A stretch of DNA of 64,000 nucleotides from Variovorax paradoxus (GCF_009498455.1 NZ_CP045644.1:434001-498000), one strand, 5' to 3'; counted from the first letter of the stretch, positions 44,832-55,461 are shown. Notes: generated from the sequence alone by a model not told the origin. Made by a program: numbers and translations.

Positions 44832-45779
44832 ATGTCCCTCGCCCCACCCCGCCCTCGCCTGCCGCCGCACACGGCCGTGCGCGCCTTCGAGGCCGCTGCG
44901 CGCCACGGCAGTTTCGCGCGCGCGGCCGAGGAGCTGTTCGTGACGCCCGCCGCCGTCGCGCAGCAGATCAAGGCGCTCGAGACCTGGGCCGGCGGTGCGC
45001 TGTTCGAGCGGCACAGCCAGGGCATCCGGCTCAGTGCGCACGGCCGGCGCGCGTTGCCCGCGCTCAGTGCGGCGGTCGACCAGCTCGGCCTCGCCGTGCA
45101 GGCGCTGCGCCAGGAAACGCAGACCGCCGCGCGCCGCAGCACGCTGCAGGTGGCGGCCTTGCCGGCCATGGCGCAGCTGTGGCTGTCGCCGCGGCTCTCG
45201 CGGCTGAAGGTTGCACTGCCCGGCGTGCAGGTGTCGGTGACGGCGCTGGAGCAGCCGCCGAACTTCCGGCGCGAGCCCTTCGATCTCGGGCTGTTCTACG
45301 CACGCGATACAGAGGCTGCCGTCGGCGCGACGGGCATCCCGCTCGCGCGCGACCGCCTTGTGCCCGTGTGCAGCCCGCGCGTGCGGCCGTCGCTGGAGAG
45401 CGGACGTCCGCGCCCGCTCGACGACCTCCTCGACGTGCTCGCGCGCTGCGGCGGCCTGCACGACACGGTGTGGCGCGACGACTGGTCCCGCTGGCTGCAG
45501 GCCGTGCGCCCCGGCACCACGTCAACCGAGGCCGACGCGCTGGCCGCCGGCCCGGACTTCTCGCTCTACAGCCTCGCGCTGCAGGCCGCGCTCGATGGCG
45601 AAGGGGTGCTGATGGGGCGCGAGCGGCTGGTGGCACCGCTGCTCGAGAAGGGCCGGCTGCACGCGCCCTGGGGACGACCGAAGGCGCTGGGAGACACGCT
45701 GATGTTGCTGGTGCCCGCGCACCGCAAGGGGCCGCTGCTTGCGCAGCAGGTGCAGGCCTTGCAGGCCCTGGTCGACTGA
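44832..45779 (+). CDS. LysR-family transcriptional regulator (GcvA-like)
   Basis: The 315-residue product has the N-terminal winged helix-turn-helix (FEAAARHGSFARAAEELFVT, then PAAVAQQIKALE) and a periplasmic-binding-type effector domain. The DNA-binding half is closest in feel to the GcvA subgroup, which controls glycine and serine metabolism or beta-lactamase genes. It is divergent from the SHMT-like gene across 106 bases, the classic arrangement for a LysR regulator and its target. ATG 44832 gives MSLAPPRPRLPPHTAVRAF. Confidence 0.88.
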   Translation: MSLAPPRPRLPPHTAVRAFEAAARHGSFARAAEELFVTPAAVAQQIKALETWAGGALFERHSQGIRLSAHGRRALPALSAAVDQLGLAVQALRQETQTAARRSTLQVAALPAMAQLWLSPRLSRLKVALPGVQVSVTALEQPPNFRREPFDLGLFYARDTEAAVGATGIPLARDRLVPVCSPRVRPSLESGRPRPLDDLLDVLARCGGLHDTVWRDDWSRWLQAVRPGTTSTEADALAAGPDFSLYSLALQAALDGEGVLMGRERLVAPLLEKGRLHAPWGRPKALGDTLMLLVPAHRKGPLLAQQVQALQALVD

Positions 45780-45789
45780 ACGGCTCGCG

Positions 45790-45966
45790 CTATGCGACGC
45801 GCTCGGCGATCAGGACTGCGAAGAAGCCCAGCGCCGCCAGCACCGTCCACTTGAACACGACCCAGCCGAAGCGGCGGTACTTGACCTGCCCCGTGCCCGC
45901 GTAGAACGCGAAGGACACGCCCGCCACCAGCAGAAGCAGCAGGATGGCCCAGCGAAAGAGAAGCAT
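45790..45966 (-). CDS. Small membrane protein downstream of lpxC
   Basis: A 58-residue protein with two hydrophobic helices (about 5-22 and 37-55) separated by a basic turn TGQVKYRRFG. It starts 20 bases after lpxC ends and is in the same direction. It resembles short conserved betaproteobacterial proteins of unknown function. It converges on the LysR gene with a 10-base gap. Confidence 0.6.
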   Translation of the reverse strand: MLLFRWAILLLLLVAGVSFAFYAGTGQVKYRRFGWVVFKWTVLAALGFFAVLIAERVA

Positions 45967-45986
45967 CGGAAAAAGCGCGCGCCTGC

Positions 45987-46916
45987 TTACCAGGCCCGCG
46001 CCACTTCGCCGAAGCCGCGCGGTGCGCGCTTCTCGTCTTCGAAGGTCACGACCTCGTAGGCGTCGCTGTGCGAGAGCAGTTCGCGCAGCAGCTTGTTGTT
46101 GAGCGCATGGCCCGAGCGGAACGCGGTGTATGCGGCCAGCAGCGGCTTGCCGATGATGTACAGGTCGCCCATGGCGTCGAGGATCTTGTGCTTCACGAAC
46201 TCGTCGTCGTAGCGCAGGCCGCCGGCATTGAGCACCTTGGTGTCGTCCATGACGATGGCGTTGTCGAGACCGCCGCCGAGCGCGAGGCCCTTGCTGCGCA
46301 TGTACTCGACCTCTTTGGTGAAGCCGAAGGTGCGCGCACGTGCGATGTCGCGGCTGTACGAGTCGGTGCCCAGGTCGAACTCCACACGCTGGCCGGTGGA
46401 GTTGACGACGCGGTGGTCGAAGTCGATCTCGAAGCTCAGCTTGAAGCCGTGGTACGGCTCCAGGCTCGCCCACTTCTCGTTGGCGCCCTCGCCTTCGCGC
46501 ACCTCGACCTTGCGCAGCACGCGGATGAAGCGGCGCGGCGCCTTCTGCAGTTCGATGCCCGCGCTTTGCAGCAGGAACACGAAGGACGAGGCCGACCCGT
46601 CGAGGATCGGCACTTCGTCGGCCGTGATGTCGATGTAGAGGTTGTCGATGCCCAGGCCCGCGCAGGCGGACATGATGTGTTCGACCGTCTGCACCTTGGC
46701 GCCGCCCGTGGACACGGTGGACGCCAGGCGCGTGTCGGTGACCGATTCGGCGGTCATGCGGATCTCGACCGGCTCGGGCAGGTCGACGCGGCGGAACACG
46801 ATGCCCGTGTCGGCCGGGGCCGGTCGCAGGGTCAGCTCCACGCGTTGGCCGCTGTGTAGCCCCACGCCCACGGCGCGGCTGATCGACTTGAGGGTTCGTT
46901 GTTGCAGCACGCCCAT
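45987..46916 (-). CDS. lpxC: UDP-3-O-acyl-N-acetylglucosamine deacetylase LpxC
   Basis: LpxC carries out the committed step of lipid A synthesis. The 309-residue product has the zinc ligands His80 ([11 protein letters not shown]), His243 and Asp247 ([10 protein letters not shown]), plus His270 in FRSGHALNN. Length is normal. ATG 46916 ([12 protein letters not shown]) is the family start. It is the last conserved gene of the dcw cluster and is separated from ftsZ by a terminator, so it probably has its own promoter. Confidence 0.97.
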   Translation of the reverse strand: MGVLQQRTLKSISRAVGVGLHSGQRVELTLRPAPADTGIVFRRVDLPEPVEIRMTAESVTDTRLASTVSTGGAKVQTVEHIMSACAGLGIDNLYIDITADEVPILDGSASSFVFLLQSAGIELQKAPRRFIRVLRKVEVREGEGANEKWASLEPYHGFKLSFEIDFDHRVVNSTGQRVEFDLGTDSYSRDIARARTFGFTKEVEYMRSKGLALGGGLDNAIVMDDTKVLNAGGLRYDDEFVKHKILDAMGDLYIIGKPLLAAYTAFRSGHALNNKLLRELLSHSDAYEVVTFEDEKRAPRGFGEVARAW

Positions 46917-47004
46917 GATTTTAGGCGGGCTGCGACCTTGACGCCCTATTCCCCTGGCTATGGCCGCGATAGACATGGACCGGTCAAAAAAAGAAAGCGC
47001 ACAC

Positions 47005-47027
47005 AAAAAAGCCGGGGAGCCCCCGGC
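47005..47027 (-). terminator. Intrinsic terminator after ftsZ
   Basis: On the minus strand GCCGGGG (47021-47027) pairs with CCCCGGC (47011-47017) around three bases and is followed by six T residues. It lies between the ftsZ stop (47143) and lpxC. Confidence 0.9.
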
Positions 47028-47142
47028 GGTGGACGCAAGGGGCACGAGGTGGACGCAGCGCCTAGGGCCGGGGGTCAGTCCCTTTCAGGTCTTCCCCGTC
47101 CCCTTGCGAACCCTCGTGCCCTCTGCGTTCGGTGGCCTGCGG

Positions 47143-48357
47143 TCAGTCGGCCTGACGGCGCAGGAATGCAGGGATTTCGAAGTCGTCCATGCCACCCGAC
47201 GACAGCGCGTCGACCTTGGCGGCGGCCATCGTGCGGTTGGTGCGCCACACGCTGGGCACGGCCATGCCGTCGTAGTTGGGCTGGCTGCCCGAACCACCAC
47301 CCGCGTGGCCCATGCCGCCGAGCGTCGGCACGGTGAACGGGATGTTGTCGGTGCCGGTGCGGATCACTTCGAGCGTCGGAGCCTGGCGGCGTGCGTCGGC
47401 GCGCGACAGACCCGTGGCCACCACCGTGACGCGCATCTGGTCGCCCAGGCTTTCGTCGTAGGCGGCACCGTAGATCACGTGCGCGTCGGGCGAGGCGTAG
47501 GCGCGGATGGTGTTCATCGCGAGCTTCGACTCGTTCAGCTTCAGCGAACCCTTCGATGCCGTCACCAACACCAGCACGCCCTTGGCACCCGAGAGGTCGA
47601 TGCCTTCGAGCAGCGGGCAGGCCACGGCCTGTTCGGCGGCGATGCGCGCGCGGTCGGGACCTGCAGCCGCGGCCGTGCCCATCATGGCCTTGCCGGGTTC
47701 GCCCATCACGGTGCGCACGTCTTCGAAGTCGACGTTCACGCCGCCGTACTCGTTGATGATTTCCGAGATACCACCCACGGCGTTCTTCAGCACGTCGTTG
47801 GCGTGCGCGAAGGCTTCGTCCTGCGTGATGTCTTCACCGAGCACGTCGAGCAGCTTCTCGTTGAGCACGACGATCAGCGAGTCGACGTTGGCTTCGAGCT
47901 CGGCCAGGCCGGCATCGGCGTTGGTCATGCGACGGCCGCCTTCCCAGTCGAAGGGCTTGGTCACCACACCCACGGTGAGGATGCCCATTTCCTTGGCCAC
48001 GCGCGCGATCACGGGTGCCGCGCCGGTGCCGGTGCCGCCGCCCATGCCGGCCGTGATGAACAGCATGTGCGCGCCGTCGATGGCGGCGCGGATGTCGTCC
48101 ACCGCGGCTTCGGCCGCGTCACGGCCCTTCTCGGGCTTGCTGCCGGCGCCCAGGCCGCTGATGCCCAGCTGGATGTTCTTGTGCGCGTTGCTGCGTTGCA
48201 GGGCTTGCGCGTCGGTGTTGGCGCAAACGAACTGCACGCCTTGCACACCACGCTCCATCATGTGGGCGACCGCATTGCCACCGCCGCCGCCGACACCGAT
48301 CACCTTGATCTGCGTGCCCTGGTTGAATTCTTCGACTTCGATCATTTCGATGGTCAT
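47143..48357 (-). CDS. ftsZ: Cell division GTPase FtsZ
   Basis: FtsZ polymerises into the Z ring at midcell. The 404-residue product has the tubulin signature GGGTGTGAAP (106-115), the N-terminal VGGGGGNAV nucleotide loop, and the conserved C-terminal tail DDFEIPAFLRRQAD that binds FtsA and ZipA. The start at 48357 follows an AAGGAG site. It is the downstream end of the ftsQ-ftsA-ftsZ group, with its own candidate promoter in the ftsA-ftsZ gap. Confidence 0.98.
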   Translation of the reverse strand: MTIEMIEVEEFNQGTQIKVIGVGGGGGNAVAHMMERGVQGVQFVCANTDAQALQRSNAHKNIQLGISGLGAGSKPEKGRDAAEAAVDDIRAAIDGAHMLFITAGMGGGTGTGAAPVIARVAKEMGILTVGVVTKPFDWEGGRRMTNADAGLAELEANVDSLIVVLNEKLLDVLGEDITQDEAFAHANDVLKNAVGGISEIINEYGGVNVDFEDVRTVMGEPGKAMMGTAAAAGPDRARIAAEQAVACPLLEGIDLSGAKGVLVLVTASKGSLKLNESKLAMNTIRAYASPDAHVIYGAAYDESLGDQMRVTVVATGLSRADARRQAPTLEVIRTGTDNIPFTVPTLGGMGHAGGGSGSQPNYDGMAVPSVWRTNRTMAAAKVDALSSGGMDDFEIPAFLRRQAD

Positions 48358-48397
48358 TTCTAACTCCTTGAATATTGCAGTTGCCGTTATGTGTCTA

Positions 48398-48427
48398 TGA
48401 ATATTTCTTTTGCCGTGACGTGATCAA
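48398..48427 (-). promoter_or_regulatory. Candidate sigma-70 promoter for ftsZ
   Basis: On the minus strand TTGATC (48422-48427), an 18-base spacer and TATTCA (48398-48403) lie 41 bases before the ftsZ start codon. The match is moderate. Confidence 0.45.
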
Positions 48428-48527
48428 CGGGATCGCCGTCGCGATGGTGGACCGGTGCGTCGCCATCGCTCGTTGAAATGCAGCGGAGGGCCCGCGCGTG
48501 CGAGCCAGAGTGGGGAGTGGTTCATGG

Positions 48528-49757
48528 TCAGAAGTTCCCCACGATGAAGTCCTTGAAACGTCCGAACGCAGTCTTTACGGACCCGTTCTTCTGTGCGACC
48601 TTGAAACCACGCATGCGTGCAAAACGTGCCTCTTCGAGCAGGCCCATCACGGTGGCCGCGCGCGGCTGCGCCACCATGTCCGAGAGCGCGCTCGAGTACT
48701 TCGGGATGCCGCGACGCACGGGCTTGAGGAAGATGTCTTCACCGAGCTCGACCATGCCGGGCATGACGGCGCTGCCGCCCGTGAGCACCACGCCGGAAGA
48801 CAGCACTTCCTCGTAGCCCGACTCGCGCACCACCTGCTGCACCAGCGAGAAGATTTCTTCGATGCGCGGCTCGATCACGCCGGCAAGCGCCTGCTTGCTC
48901 AACATGCGCGGGCCGCGATCGCCAAGGCCGGGGACTTCGACCTGCGATTCAGGGTCGGCCAGCAGCTGCTTGGCGTAGCCGTGCTCGACCTTGATGTCCT
49001 CCGCGTCCTTGGTGGGCGTGCGCAGGGCCATCGCGATGTCGCTCGTGATGAGGTCGCCCGCGATCGGGATCACGGCCGTGTGGCGGATCGCGCCATTGGT
49101 GAAGATCGCCACGTCGGTCGTGCCCGCGCCGATGTCGACCAGCACCACGCCGAGTTCACGCTCGTCTTCGGTGAGCACCGCCTGGCTCGAGGCCAGCGGG
49201 TTCAGCATCAGCTGGTCGACCTCGAGGCCGCAGCGGCGCACGCACTTGATGATGTTCTCGGCCGCGCTCTGCGCGCCGGTCACGATGTGCACTTTGGCCT
49301 CCAGGCGCATGCCGCTCATGCCGATCGGCTCCTTCACGTCCTGGCCGTCGATCACGAACTCCTGCGGCTCCACCAGCAGCAGGCGCTGGTCGCTCGATAT
49401 GTTGATGGCGCGCGCCGTCTCGACCACGCGGGCCACATCGGCGGGCGTGACTTCCTTGTCCTTCACCGCCACCATGCCGCTCGAATTGATGCCGCGGATG
49501 TGGCTGCCGGTGATGCCGGTGTAGACGCGGCTGATCTTGCAGTCGGCCATCAGCTCGGCTTCTTTGAGCGCCTGCTGGATGCTCTGCACGGTGGCGTCGA
49601 TGTTCACCACGACGCCGCGCTTGAGGCCGTTGCTGGGCGCGATGCCCAGGCCGGCCAGCTTGAGCTCGCCGCCTTGCAGCACCTCGGCCACGACCACCAT
49701 CACCTTGGCGGTTCCGATGTCCAGGCCTACGACCAGGTCTTTGTATTCTTTGGGCAT
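48528..49757 (-). CDS. ftsA: Cell division protein FtsA
   Basis: FtsA is the actin-like protein that tethers FtsZ to the membrane. The 409-residue product has the actin-family ATP-binding motifs (LVVGLDIGTAKVMVVV at the N-terminus, VLVDIGAGTTDVAIF in the middle, VVLTGGSAVMPGM near the end) and ends in a C-terminal amphipathic segment (FGRFKDFIVGNF). ATG 49757 is 20 bases after the ftsQ stop. Confidence 0.97.
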   Translation of the reverse strand: MPKEYKDLVVGLDIGTAKVMVVVAEVLQGGELKLAGLGIAPSNGLKRGVVVNIDATVQSIQQALKEAELMADCKISRVYTGITGSHIRGINSSGMVAVKDKEVTPADVARVVETARAINISSDQRLLLVEPQEFVIDGQDVKEPIGMSGMRLEAKVHIVTGAQSAAENIIKCVRRCGLEVDQLMLNPLASSQAVLTEDERELGVVLVDIGAGTTDVAIFTNGAIRHTAVIPIAGDLITSDIAMALRTPTKDAEDIKVEHGYAKQLLADPESQVEVPGLGDRGPRMLSKQALAGVIEPRIEEIFSLVQQVVRESGYEEVLSSGVVLTGGSAVMPGMVELGEDIFLKPVRRGIPKYSSALSDMVAQPRAATVMGLLEEARFARMRGFKVAQKNGSVKTAFGRFKDFIVGNF

Positions 49758-49777
49758 GTCAATGTCCTCGGTATTCG

Positions 49778-50560
49778 CTACTTGATTTTTCTTGGGGCCT
49801 CGGGCGAGACCGTGGTGACGCCGCGCAGCCGCAGGGCATACGCGTCGTTGTGGCGCAGATCGGCGCGTTCGACGTCGGCCACCGTGCGGCGGTACTGGCC
49901 CGCGACCTGCGTCACGGTCTTCAGGAACCGCTGCAGGCGCGCCGACACCTCGTCGCTCTGGCCGCGGCCGAGTTCGATCTCGGCGCCGTTGTCCAGCAGC
50001 ACCTTCCAGCTGCCGCGGCTGGACAGCCGCAGCTCGGCGATGTCGAAGTCGTAGGGCTCGAACATCGGCGCGAGCACGCGGTACATGCCCAGCACCTGCC
50101 CAGCCTGCTCGATCGGGCCGTCCAGCCGCGGCAGATCGCCGTCGACCTCGGCCACGTTGGCCTCGAACACGTCGCCGAACCCGTTGATCAGCTTGGAGCC
50201 GGCCTCCTCGCCCCACACCGCCACCGGCACCTGCTCGGTCAGCGTCACGCGCAGCTTGTTCGGGAACTCGCGCCGCACGACCGCGCTGCGCACCCACGGC
50301 ACCGTCTCGAAGGCGGTGCGCGCACGCGCCAGGTCGATGGTGAAGAAGTTGCCCTTCAGCTGCGGCGCCACATTGGCGCGCAGCGTGACCGCGTTGTTGT
50401 GCGTCACCTCGCCGTCCACCTTGATGCCCGAGATCGGGAAGAAAGGCTGGCGCAGCACCCACCACGCGCTCGCCGCCAGCAGCATGAGTGCCACCAGCAC
50501 GAACGCAACGTTCGCGACGATGTTCATCAGCTTGACGTCAAAAGGAGCGGTAGTACTCAC
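49778..50560 (-). CDS. ftsQ: Cell division protein FtsQ
   Basis: FtsQ is a bitopic divisome scaffold that links FtsB/FtsL with other division proteins. The 260-residue product has a short cytoplasmic tail, one membrane segment (about 15-36), a POTRA domain (FFPISGIKVDGEVTHNN) and the beta domain ending at SPEAPRKIK. The start is GTG 50560 behind GGGGGAG, which is itself the end of an intergenic repeat lying between ddl and ftsQ. Confidence 0.93.
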   Translation of the reverse strand: MSTTAPFDVKLMNIVANVAFVLVALMLLAASAWWVLRQPFFPISGIKVDGEVTHNNAVTLRANVAPQLKGNFFTIDLARARTAFETVPWVRSAVVRREFPNKLRVTLTEQVPVAVWGEEAGSKLINGFGDVFEANVAEVDGDLPRLDGPIEQAGQVLGMYRVLAPMFEPYDFDIAELRLSSRGSWKVLLDNGAEIELGRGQSDEVSARLQRFLKTVTQVAGQYRRTVADVERADLRHNDAYALRLRGVTTVSPEAPRKIK

Positions 50561-50564
50561 AAAT

Positions 50565-50650
50565 GCTCCCCCAGGCTGCGCCGCTGCGCGGCTCCGCCAC
50601 CCCCCTCGCAAGCGAGGGGGCGAACGCCTTCGGGCGGCCGGGCGGCGTTC
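50565..50650 (-). repeat. Intergenic repeat, copy C (between ddl and ftsQ)
   Basis: This insertion-like segment contains an 8-bp perfect hairpin CCCCCTCG/CGAGGGGG and a GAACGCC/GGCGTTC pair. Read on the minus strand it ends in AGCCTGGGGGAG, the same end as copies A and B, though its middle is different. The end provides the apparent ribosome site of ftsQ. In many bacteria ddl and ftsQ abut or overlap, so the segment looks inserted. Confidence 0.65.
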
Positions 50651-50664
50651 ATGTCGGCCATGGC

Positions 50665-51636
50665 TTAGTTCGCGCCTCCCCTGGCATCGAGCGATGCGGA
50701 CGCCAGCACGCGCACGCACAGCTCTTCGTAGGGAATGCCCGCCGCGCGCGCCGACATCGGCACCAGCGAATGGCTGGTCATGCCGGGCGAGGTGTTCATC
50801 TCGAGCAGGAAGGGCTTGCGGTCGCTGGCGCGGATCATCACGTCGGCGCGGCCCCAGCCGCGGCAACCGAGCGTGTGGTACGCGGCCAGCGTGATGCGCT
50901 GGATCTCGCGTTCCTCGGCGTCGGGCAGGCCGCTCGGGCACTGGTACTTCACGTCGTCGGTGAAGTACTTGTTCTGGTAGTCGTAGGCGCCCTCGGGCGC
51001 GGCGATGCGCACCACCGGCAGCGCGCGTGCATCGAGGCCCTGGCCGAGCACGGCGCAGGTCACTTCTTCGCCGTCGATGAACTCTTCGCACAGCACGTCG
51101 GCGTCGAACTTCGCCGACAGCGCCACGGCGTCCTGCATCTGCGAGTAGCCCTCGACCTTGGTCACGCCGATGGACGAGCCCTCGCGCGGCGGCTTCACGA
51201 TCAGCGGCAGGCCGAGCACGTCGGGCACGGCACGGATCTGCTCGCGGCTTTGCTGGTCGAAGGCCAGACGCACGTACTTGGGCGTCGGCAGGCCGTCGGC
51301 CTGCCAGATGCGCTTGGTCATGACCTTGTCCATCGCCACGCTCGAGGCCATCACGCCCGAGCCGGTGTAGGGAATGCCGAGCAGCTCGAGCGCGCCCTGC
51401 ACGGTGCCGTCTTCGCCATGACGGCCATGGAGCGCGACGAAGCAGCGCGCGAAGCCTTCGCGCTTCAGGTCGGTGAGTTCACGCTCCGAAGGGTCGAACG
51501 CGTGCGCGTCGACACCGCGCGAACGCAGCGCCTCCAGCACGCCGGCGCCGGACATCAGCGACACCTCGCGTTCGGCGGAACTGCCGCCGAACAGCACGGC
51601 CACCTTGCCGAAAAGATGTGGTTCCTGAAGGCTCAC
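50665..51636 (-). CDS. ddl: D-alanine--D-alanine ligase
   Basis: Ddl joins two D-Ala for the muropeptide stem. The 323-residue ATP-grasp product has [42 protein letters not shown] (catalytic and DdlB-like features, shown in two parts in the protein), [12 protein letters not shown], and [16 protein letters not shown] 51636 follows GGGGAGG and overlaps the murC stop by 4 bases, as is common for murC-ddlB. Confidence 0.96.
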   Translation of the reverse strand: MSLQEPHLFGKVAVLFGGSSAEREVSLMSGAGVLEALRSRGVDAHAFDPSERELTDLKREGFARCFVALHGRHGEDGTVQGALELLGIPYTGSGVMASSVAMDKVMTKRIWQADGLPTPKYVRLAFDQQSREQIRAVPDVLGLPLIVKPPREGSSIGVTKVEGYSQMQDAVALSAKFDADVLCEEFIDGEEVTCAVLGQGLDARALPVVRIAAPEGAYDYQNKYFTDDVKYQCPSGLPDAEEREIQRITLAAYHTLGCRGWGRADVMIRASDRKPFLLEMNTSPGMTSHSLVPMSARAAGIPYEELCVRVLASASLDARGGAN

Positions 51637-53108
51637 GAGGCCCTCCCCTTGCGCGCGGTGCGCTCTGAAGTTGTTGATGAGGGTGCGGGCGACGGCACGA
51701 CAACCGCGCCGAGCTCGACCACCTTGCCCGGCACGGCGCCGATGGAGCCTGCGCCCATGCACAGCACCACGTCGCCCGCGCGGGCGTTGTCCAGAATGGT
51801 TTGCGGCAGCGCGCCGATGTCGTCCACGAACACCGGTTCGACCTTGCCGGCCACGCGCAGCGCGCGCGCCAGCGAGCGGCCATCGGCGGCCACGATGGGT
51901 GCTTCGCCGGCGGCGTAGACCTCGCCCAGCAGCACGGCGTCGGCCGTGCCGATGACCTTCACGAAGTCTTCGAAACAGTCGCGCGTGCGGGTGTAGCGGT
52001 GCGGCTGGAAGGCCAGCACCAGCCGGCGGCCCGGGAAGGCGCCGCGCGCGGCGGAAATGGTGGCCGCCATCTCGACCGGGTGGTGGCCGTAGTCGTCGAT
52101 GACGGTGAAGCGGCCGCCGGCCGTGTCGTTCGGCACGGCCACGTCGCCGTAGCTCTGGAAGCGACGGCCCACGCCCTTGAAGCCTGCGAGGCCGCGCTGC
52201 ACGGCCTCGTCGGGAATGCCAAGCTCGACCGCCACGGCGATCACCGACAGCGCGTTGCGCACGTTGTGCTCACCCGGCAGGTTCAGCACGATGGGCAGGT
52301 CGGGCAGCGTCACGCCGTTGCGGCGCTGCGCGGTGAAATGCATCTGGGCGCCGACGGCGCGCACGTCGATGGCGCGCACCTGGGCGTCTTCGCCGAAGCC
52401 GTAGCTGGTGACCGGGCAGGTCACGTCGGCCACGATGTCGCGCACCGCCGGATCGTCGGTGCACAGGATGGCCACGCCGTAGAACGGCATGCGGTGCAGG
52501 AAGTCGACAAAAGCTTTCTTGAGCTTCGCGAAGTCGTGCCCGTAGGTCTCCATGTGGTCGGCGTCGATGTTCGTGACCACCGCCATCACGGGCAGCAGGT
52601 TCAGGAACGAAGCGTCCGACTCGTCGGCCTCGACCACGATGTAGTCGCCGCTGCCCAGCTGCGCGTTGGCGCCGGCGCTGTTCAGGCGGCCGCCGATCAC
52701 GAAGGTCGGGTCGAGCCCGGCGGCTTCGAGCACGCTCGCCACCAGGCTGGTGGTGGTGGTCTTGCCGTGCGTGCCGGCAATGGCGATGCCCTGCTTCAGG
52801 CGCATCAGCTCCGCGAGCATCAGCGCGCGCGGCACGACCGGAATGCGCTTTTCGCGCGCGGCCAGCACCTCGGGGTTGTCCGACTGCACGGCGGTGGACG
52901 TAACGACCGCGTCCGCGCCGTCGATGTGCGCGGCCGCGTGGCCCACGAAGGTACCGATGCCCAGGCCCGCGAGGCGACGCAGCGTGGCGCTGTCCGACAG
53001 GTCGGAGCCGGTGATCTTGTAGCCCAGGTTCAGCAGCACCTCGGCGATGCCGCTCATGCCGGAGCCGCCGACGCCGACGAAGTGGATGTGACGGATCGCG
53101 TGCTTCAT
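51633..53108 (-). CDS. murC: UDP-N-acetylmuramate--L-alanine ligase MurC
   Basis: MurC adds L-Ala to UDP-MurNAc. The 491-residue product has the N-terminal [17 protein letters not shown], the P-loop GTHGKTTTT (112-120), [10 protein letters not shown] and a C-terminal domain with [14 protein letters not shown] low-complexity 20-residue Ser/Pro/Arg tail follows the conserved domain. It overlaps both murG and ddl by 4 bases. Confidence 0.97.
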   Translation of the reverse strand: MKHAIRHIHFVGVGGSGMSGIAEVLLNLGYKITGSDLSDSATLRRLAGLGIGTFVGHAAAHIDGADAVVTSTAVQSDNPEVLAAREKRIPVVPRALMLAELMRLKQGIAIAGTHGKTTTTSLVASVLEAAGLDPTFVIGGRLNSAGANAQLGSGDYIVVEADESDASFLNLLPVMAVVTNIDADHMETYGHDFAKLKKAFVDFLHRMPFYGVAILCTDDPAVRDIVADVTCPVTSYGFGEDAQVRAIDVRAVGAQMHFTAQRRNGVTLPDLPIVLNLPGEHNVRNALSVIAVAVELGIPDEAVQRGLAGFKGVGRRFQSYGDVAVPNDTAGGRFTVIDDYGHHPVEMAATISAARGAFPGRRLVLAFQPHRYTRTRDCFEDFVKVIGTADAVLLGEVYAAGEAPIVAADGRSLARALRVAGKVEPVFVDDIGALPQTILDNARAGDVVLCMGAGSIGAVPGKVVELGAVVVPSPAPSSTTSERTARKGRAS

Positions 53109-54169
53109 TTGGCAAGCTCCTCGCAGGCGCGGACGACCGCGTCCACAGCGTCGGTCTTCTGCAGGGTCTTGGCCTTCCGGGCCCGGTCGATCAAGGTCGC
53201 GCGTTCGGTTGTCTGTAGCAAATCAGCCAGCAATTCAGGGGTGAGGTCGGTCTGTTGCACCAGCCAGCCGCCGCCCGCGTCCACGAGGAAGCGCGCGTTG
53301 GTGGTCTGGTGGTCGTCGACCGCCGAGGGGAAAGGCACGAACAGCGCTGCTGCGCCGACGGCCGCGATTTCGGTGACGGTGCTGGCACCCGCGCGCGCGA
53401 CGATGAGGTCGGCCTCGGCGTACGCCTGCGCGGTGTCGTCGATGAAGGGCGTGAGTTCGCCCTCGACGCCGGCCGCCGCGTAGTTGGCACGCAGCTCGTC
53501 GATCTGCTTGGCGCCGCTCTGGTGCAGCACCTGCGGGCGAAGGTCGGGCGCGATGCGCGCCAGCGCCTGCGGCACGACGGTGTTGAGCGCACGCGCGCCG
53601 AGGCTGCCGCCGACCACCAGCAATTTCAGCGGACCCGTACGGCCCGCGAAGCGCGTGGCCGGATCGGGCTGCGACGTGAACGCCGCGCGCAGCGGATTGC
53701 CCACCCACTGCGCCTTCTTCAGCACGTTCGGGAAGGCCGTGAACACGCGGTCGGCCACGCCCGCCAGCACCTTGTTGGCGAGGCCGGCGACCGAGTTCTG
53801 TTCGTGCAGCACCAGCGGCTTGCCCATGAGCACGCCCATCATTCCGCCCGGGAAGGTGATGTAGCCACCGAGGCCCACCAGCACGTCGGGCTTCACGCGG
53901 CGCACCACGCCCAGGCTCTGCCAGAAGGCGCGCAGCAGCTTCAGCGGCAGCAGGAACAGCGTGAGCGGACCCTTGCCGCGCACGCCGCCGAACTGCACCG
54001 GCTCGAAGGCGAAGCCGCGCGGCGGCACGAGTTTTTCTTCCATGCTGCCGGGCGCGCCCAGCCAGTGCACGCGCCAGCCGCGCTCGCGCAGGGCCTCGGC
54101 CACGGCCAGGCCCGGGAAGATGTGGCCGCCTGTGCCGCCGGCCATGACGAGTGCGGTGCGGCCGGTCAT
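53105..54169 (-). CDS. murG: Lipid II synthase MurG (GlcNAc transferase)
   Basis: MurG transfers GlcNAc to lipid I on the cytoplasmic face of the membrane. The 354-residue product has the glycine-rich [12 protein letters not shown] (11-22), [11 protein letters not shown] and [12 protein letters not shown], and the UDP-GlcNAc-binding region [17 protein letters not shown] 54169 follows a GGGGAGG site and overlaps the ftsW stop. Confidence 0.97.
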   Translation of the reverse strand: MTGRTALVMAGGTGGHIFPGLAVAEALRERGWRVHWLGAPGSMEEKLVPPRGFAFEPVQFGGVRGKGPLTLFLLPLKLLRAFWQSLGVVRRVKPDVLVGLGGYITFPGGMMGVLMGKPLVLHEQNSVAGLANKVLAGVADRVFTAFPNVLKKAQWVGNPLRAAFTSQPDPATRFAGRTGPLKLLVVGGSLGARALNTVVPQALARIAPDLRPQVLHQSGAKQIDELRANYAAAGVEGELTPFIDDTAQAYAEADLIVARAGASTVTEIAAVGAAALFVPFPSAVDDHQTTNARFLVDAGGGWLVQQTDLTPELLADLLQTTERATLIDRARKAKTLQKTDAVDAVVRACEELAK

Positions 54170-55461
54170 ACGCGACCTCCCCGCATGAGCACGCGGTTCT
54201 CGTAGTCGATGCGCAGCACCACGGCCAGCGCCACGAGGTTCATCAAGATCGCCGAGCCGCCGAAGCTCATCAGCGGCAGGGTCAGGCCCTTGGTCGGCAG
54301 CGCGCCGAGGTTCACGCCCATGTTGATGAAGGCCTGGAAGCCGACCCACACGCCCACGCCCTGGGCCACGAGGCCCGAGAACACGCGGTCGAGCGCGATC
54401 GCCTGGCGGCCGATGTGCATGATGCGGCGCGTGAGCCAGAGGAACATGCCGATGATCAGCAGCACGCCGATGAGGCCGAACTCTTCGCCGATCACGGCGA
54501 GCAAAAAGTCGGTGTGCGCCTCGGGCAGCCAGTGCAGCTTCTCGACGCTGCCGCCCAGGCCCACGCCGAAGATCTCGCCGCGACCGATGGCGATCAGCGA
54601 GTGCGACAGCTGGTAGCCCTTGCCCAGCGCGTGCTCTTCGCTCCACGGATCGAGGTACGCAAAAATGCGCTCGCGGCGCCACGGGCTGCTCGCCACGATG
54701 GAGCCGAAGGCCACCACCACCAGCGTCGCGATCACGAAGAACATGCGCGCGTTCACGCCGCCCAAAAACAGGATGCCCATGGCGATCACGGCGATGACCA
54801 TGAAGGCGCCCATGTCGGGCTCGGCCATCACCAGCATGCCGACCACCACCACCGCGATGCCCATCGGCAGCACGGCGCGAAAGAAGCGCTCCTTGATCTC
54901 CATCTTGCGCACCATGTAGCTGGCGGCGTAGAGCACCATCGCGAACTTGGCCAGCTCCGACGGCTGGAAGCGCATGAAGCCCATCGGCAGCCAGCGGCGC
55001 GCGCCGTTCACGTTGATGCCGATGTGCGGAATGAGCACCGCCACCAGCAGCAGCAGCGAGGCCACGAAGAGCCAGGGCGCGGCGCGCTCCCAGGTCTTCA
55101 TCGGGATCTGGAAGGTCAGCAGCGCGGCGATGAACGCGATGACCAGCGAGGCCGCGTGCCGTGTGAGGAAGTACGAGGCGCCGTAGCCTGCGCGCGCGAA
55201 GCGCGGGTTGTCGGGCAGCGCGATCGAGGCCGAATACACCATGACCAGGCCCCAGGTCATCAGCGCGACCGTGACCCAGACCAGCGCCTGGTCGAAACCC
55301 AGCACGCGCATCGGCGTGGCCTTGGTCTGCGCAATGCCGGCGCCGCCCAGCCGCACGGGCAGGTGCACGGGCAGCGAATCCATGCCGCTGCGGGCGCGCC
55401 GGAACCAGCCGCCGAAACGGCTGCCGGTGCGGGTTTCCTGGCCTGCGGCTGCGGAGTTCAA
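54166..55461 (-). CDS. ftsW: Septal peptidoglycan polymerase FtsW
   Basis: FtsW is the SEDS polymerase of the divisome and works with FtsI. The 431-residue product has a 50-residue cytoplasmic N-terminus and about ten membrane segments, with the family motifs [49 protein letters not shown] and [15 protein letters not shown]. It overlaps murD and murG by 4 bases each. Confidence 0.96.
   Translation of the reverse strand: MNSAAAGQETRTGSRFGGWFRRARSGMDSLPVHLPVRLGGAGIAQTKATPMRVLGFDQALVWVTVALMTWGLVMVYSASIALPDNPRFARAGYGASYFLTRHAASLVIAFIAALLTFQIPMKTWERAAPWLFVASLLLLVAVLIPHIGINVNGARRWLPMGFMRFQPSELAKFAMVLYAASYMVRKMEIKERFFRAVLPMGIAVVVVGMLVMAEPDMGAFMVIAVIAMGILFLGGVNARMFFVIATLVVVAFGSIVASSPWRRERIFAYLDPWSEEHALGKGYQLSHSLIAIGRGEIFGVGLGGSVEKLHWLPEAHTDFLLAVIGEEFGLIGVLLIIGMFLWLTRRIMHIGRQAIALDRVFSGLVAQGVGVWVGFQAFINMGVNLGALPTKGLTLPLMSFGGSAILMNLVALAVVLRIDYENRVLMRGGRV

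Noticed and set aside
46917..47004. TTGACC-containing promoter for lpxC
   Set aside because: The -35 is good but no acceptable -10 occurs at 16 to 18 bases, so I did not call it.
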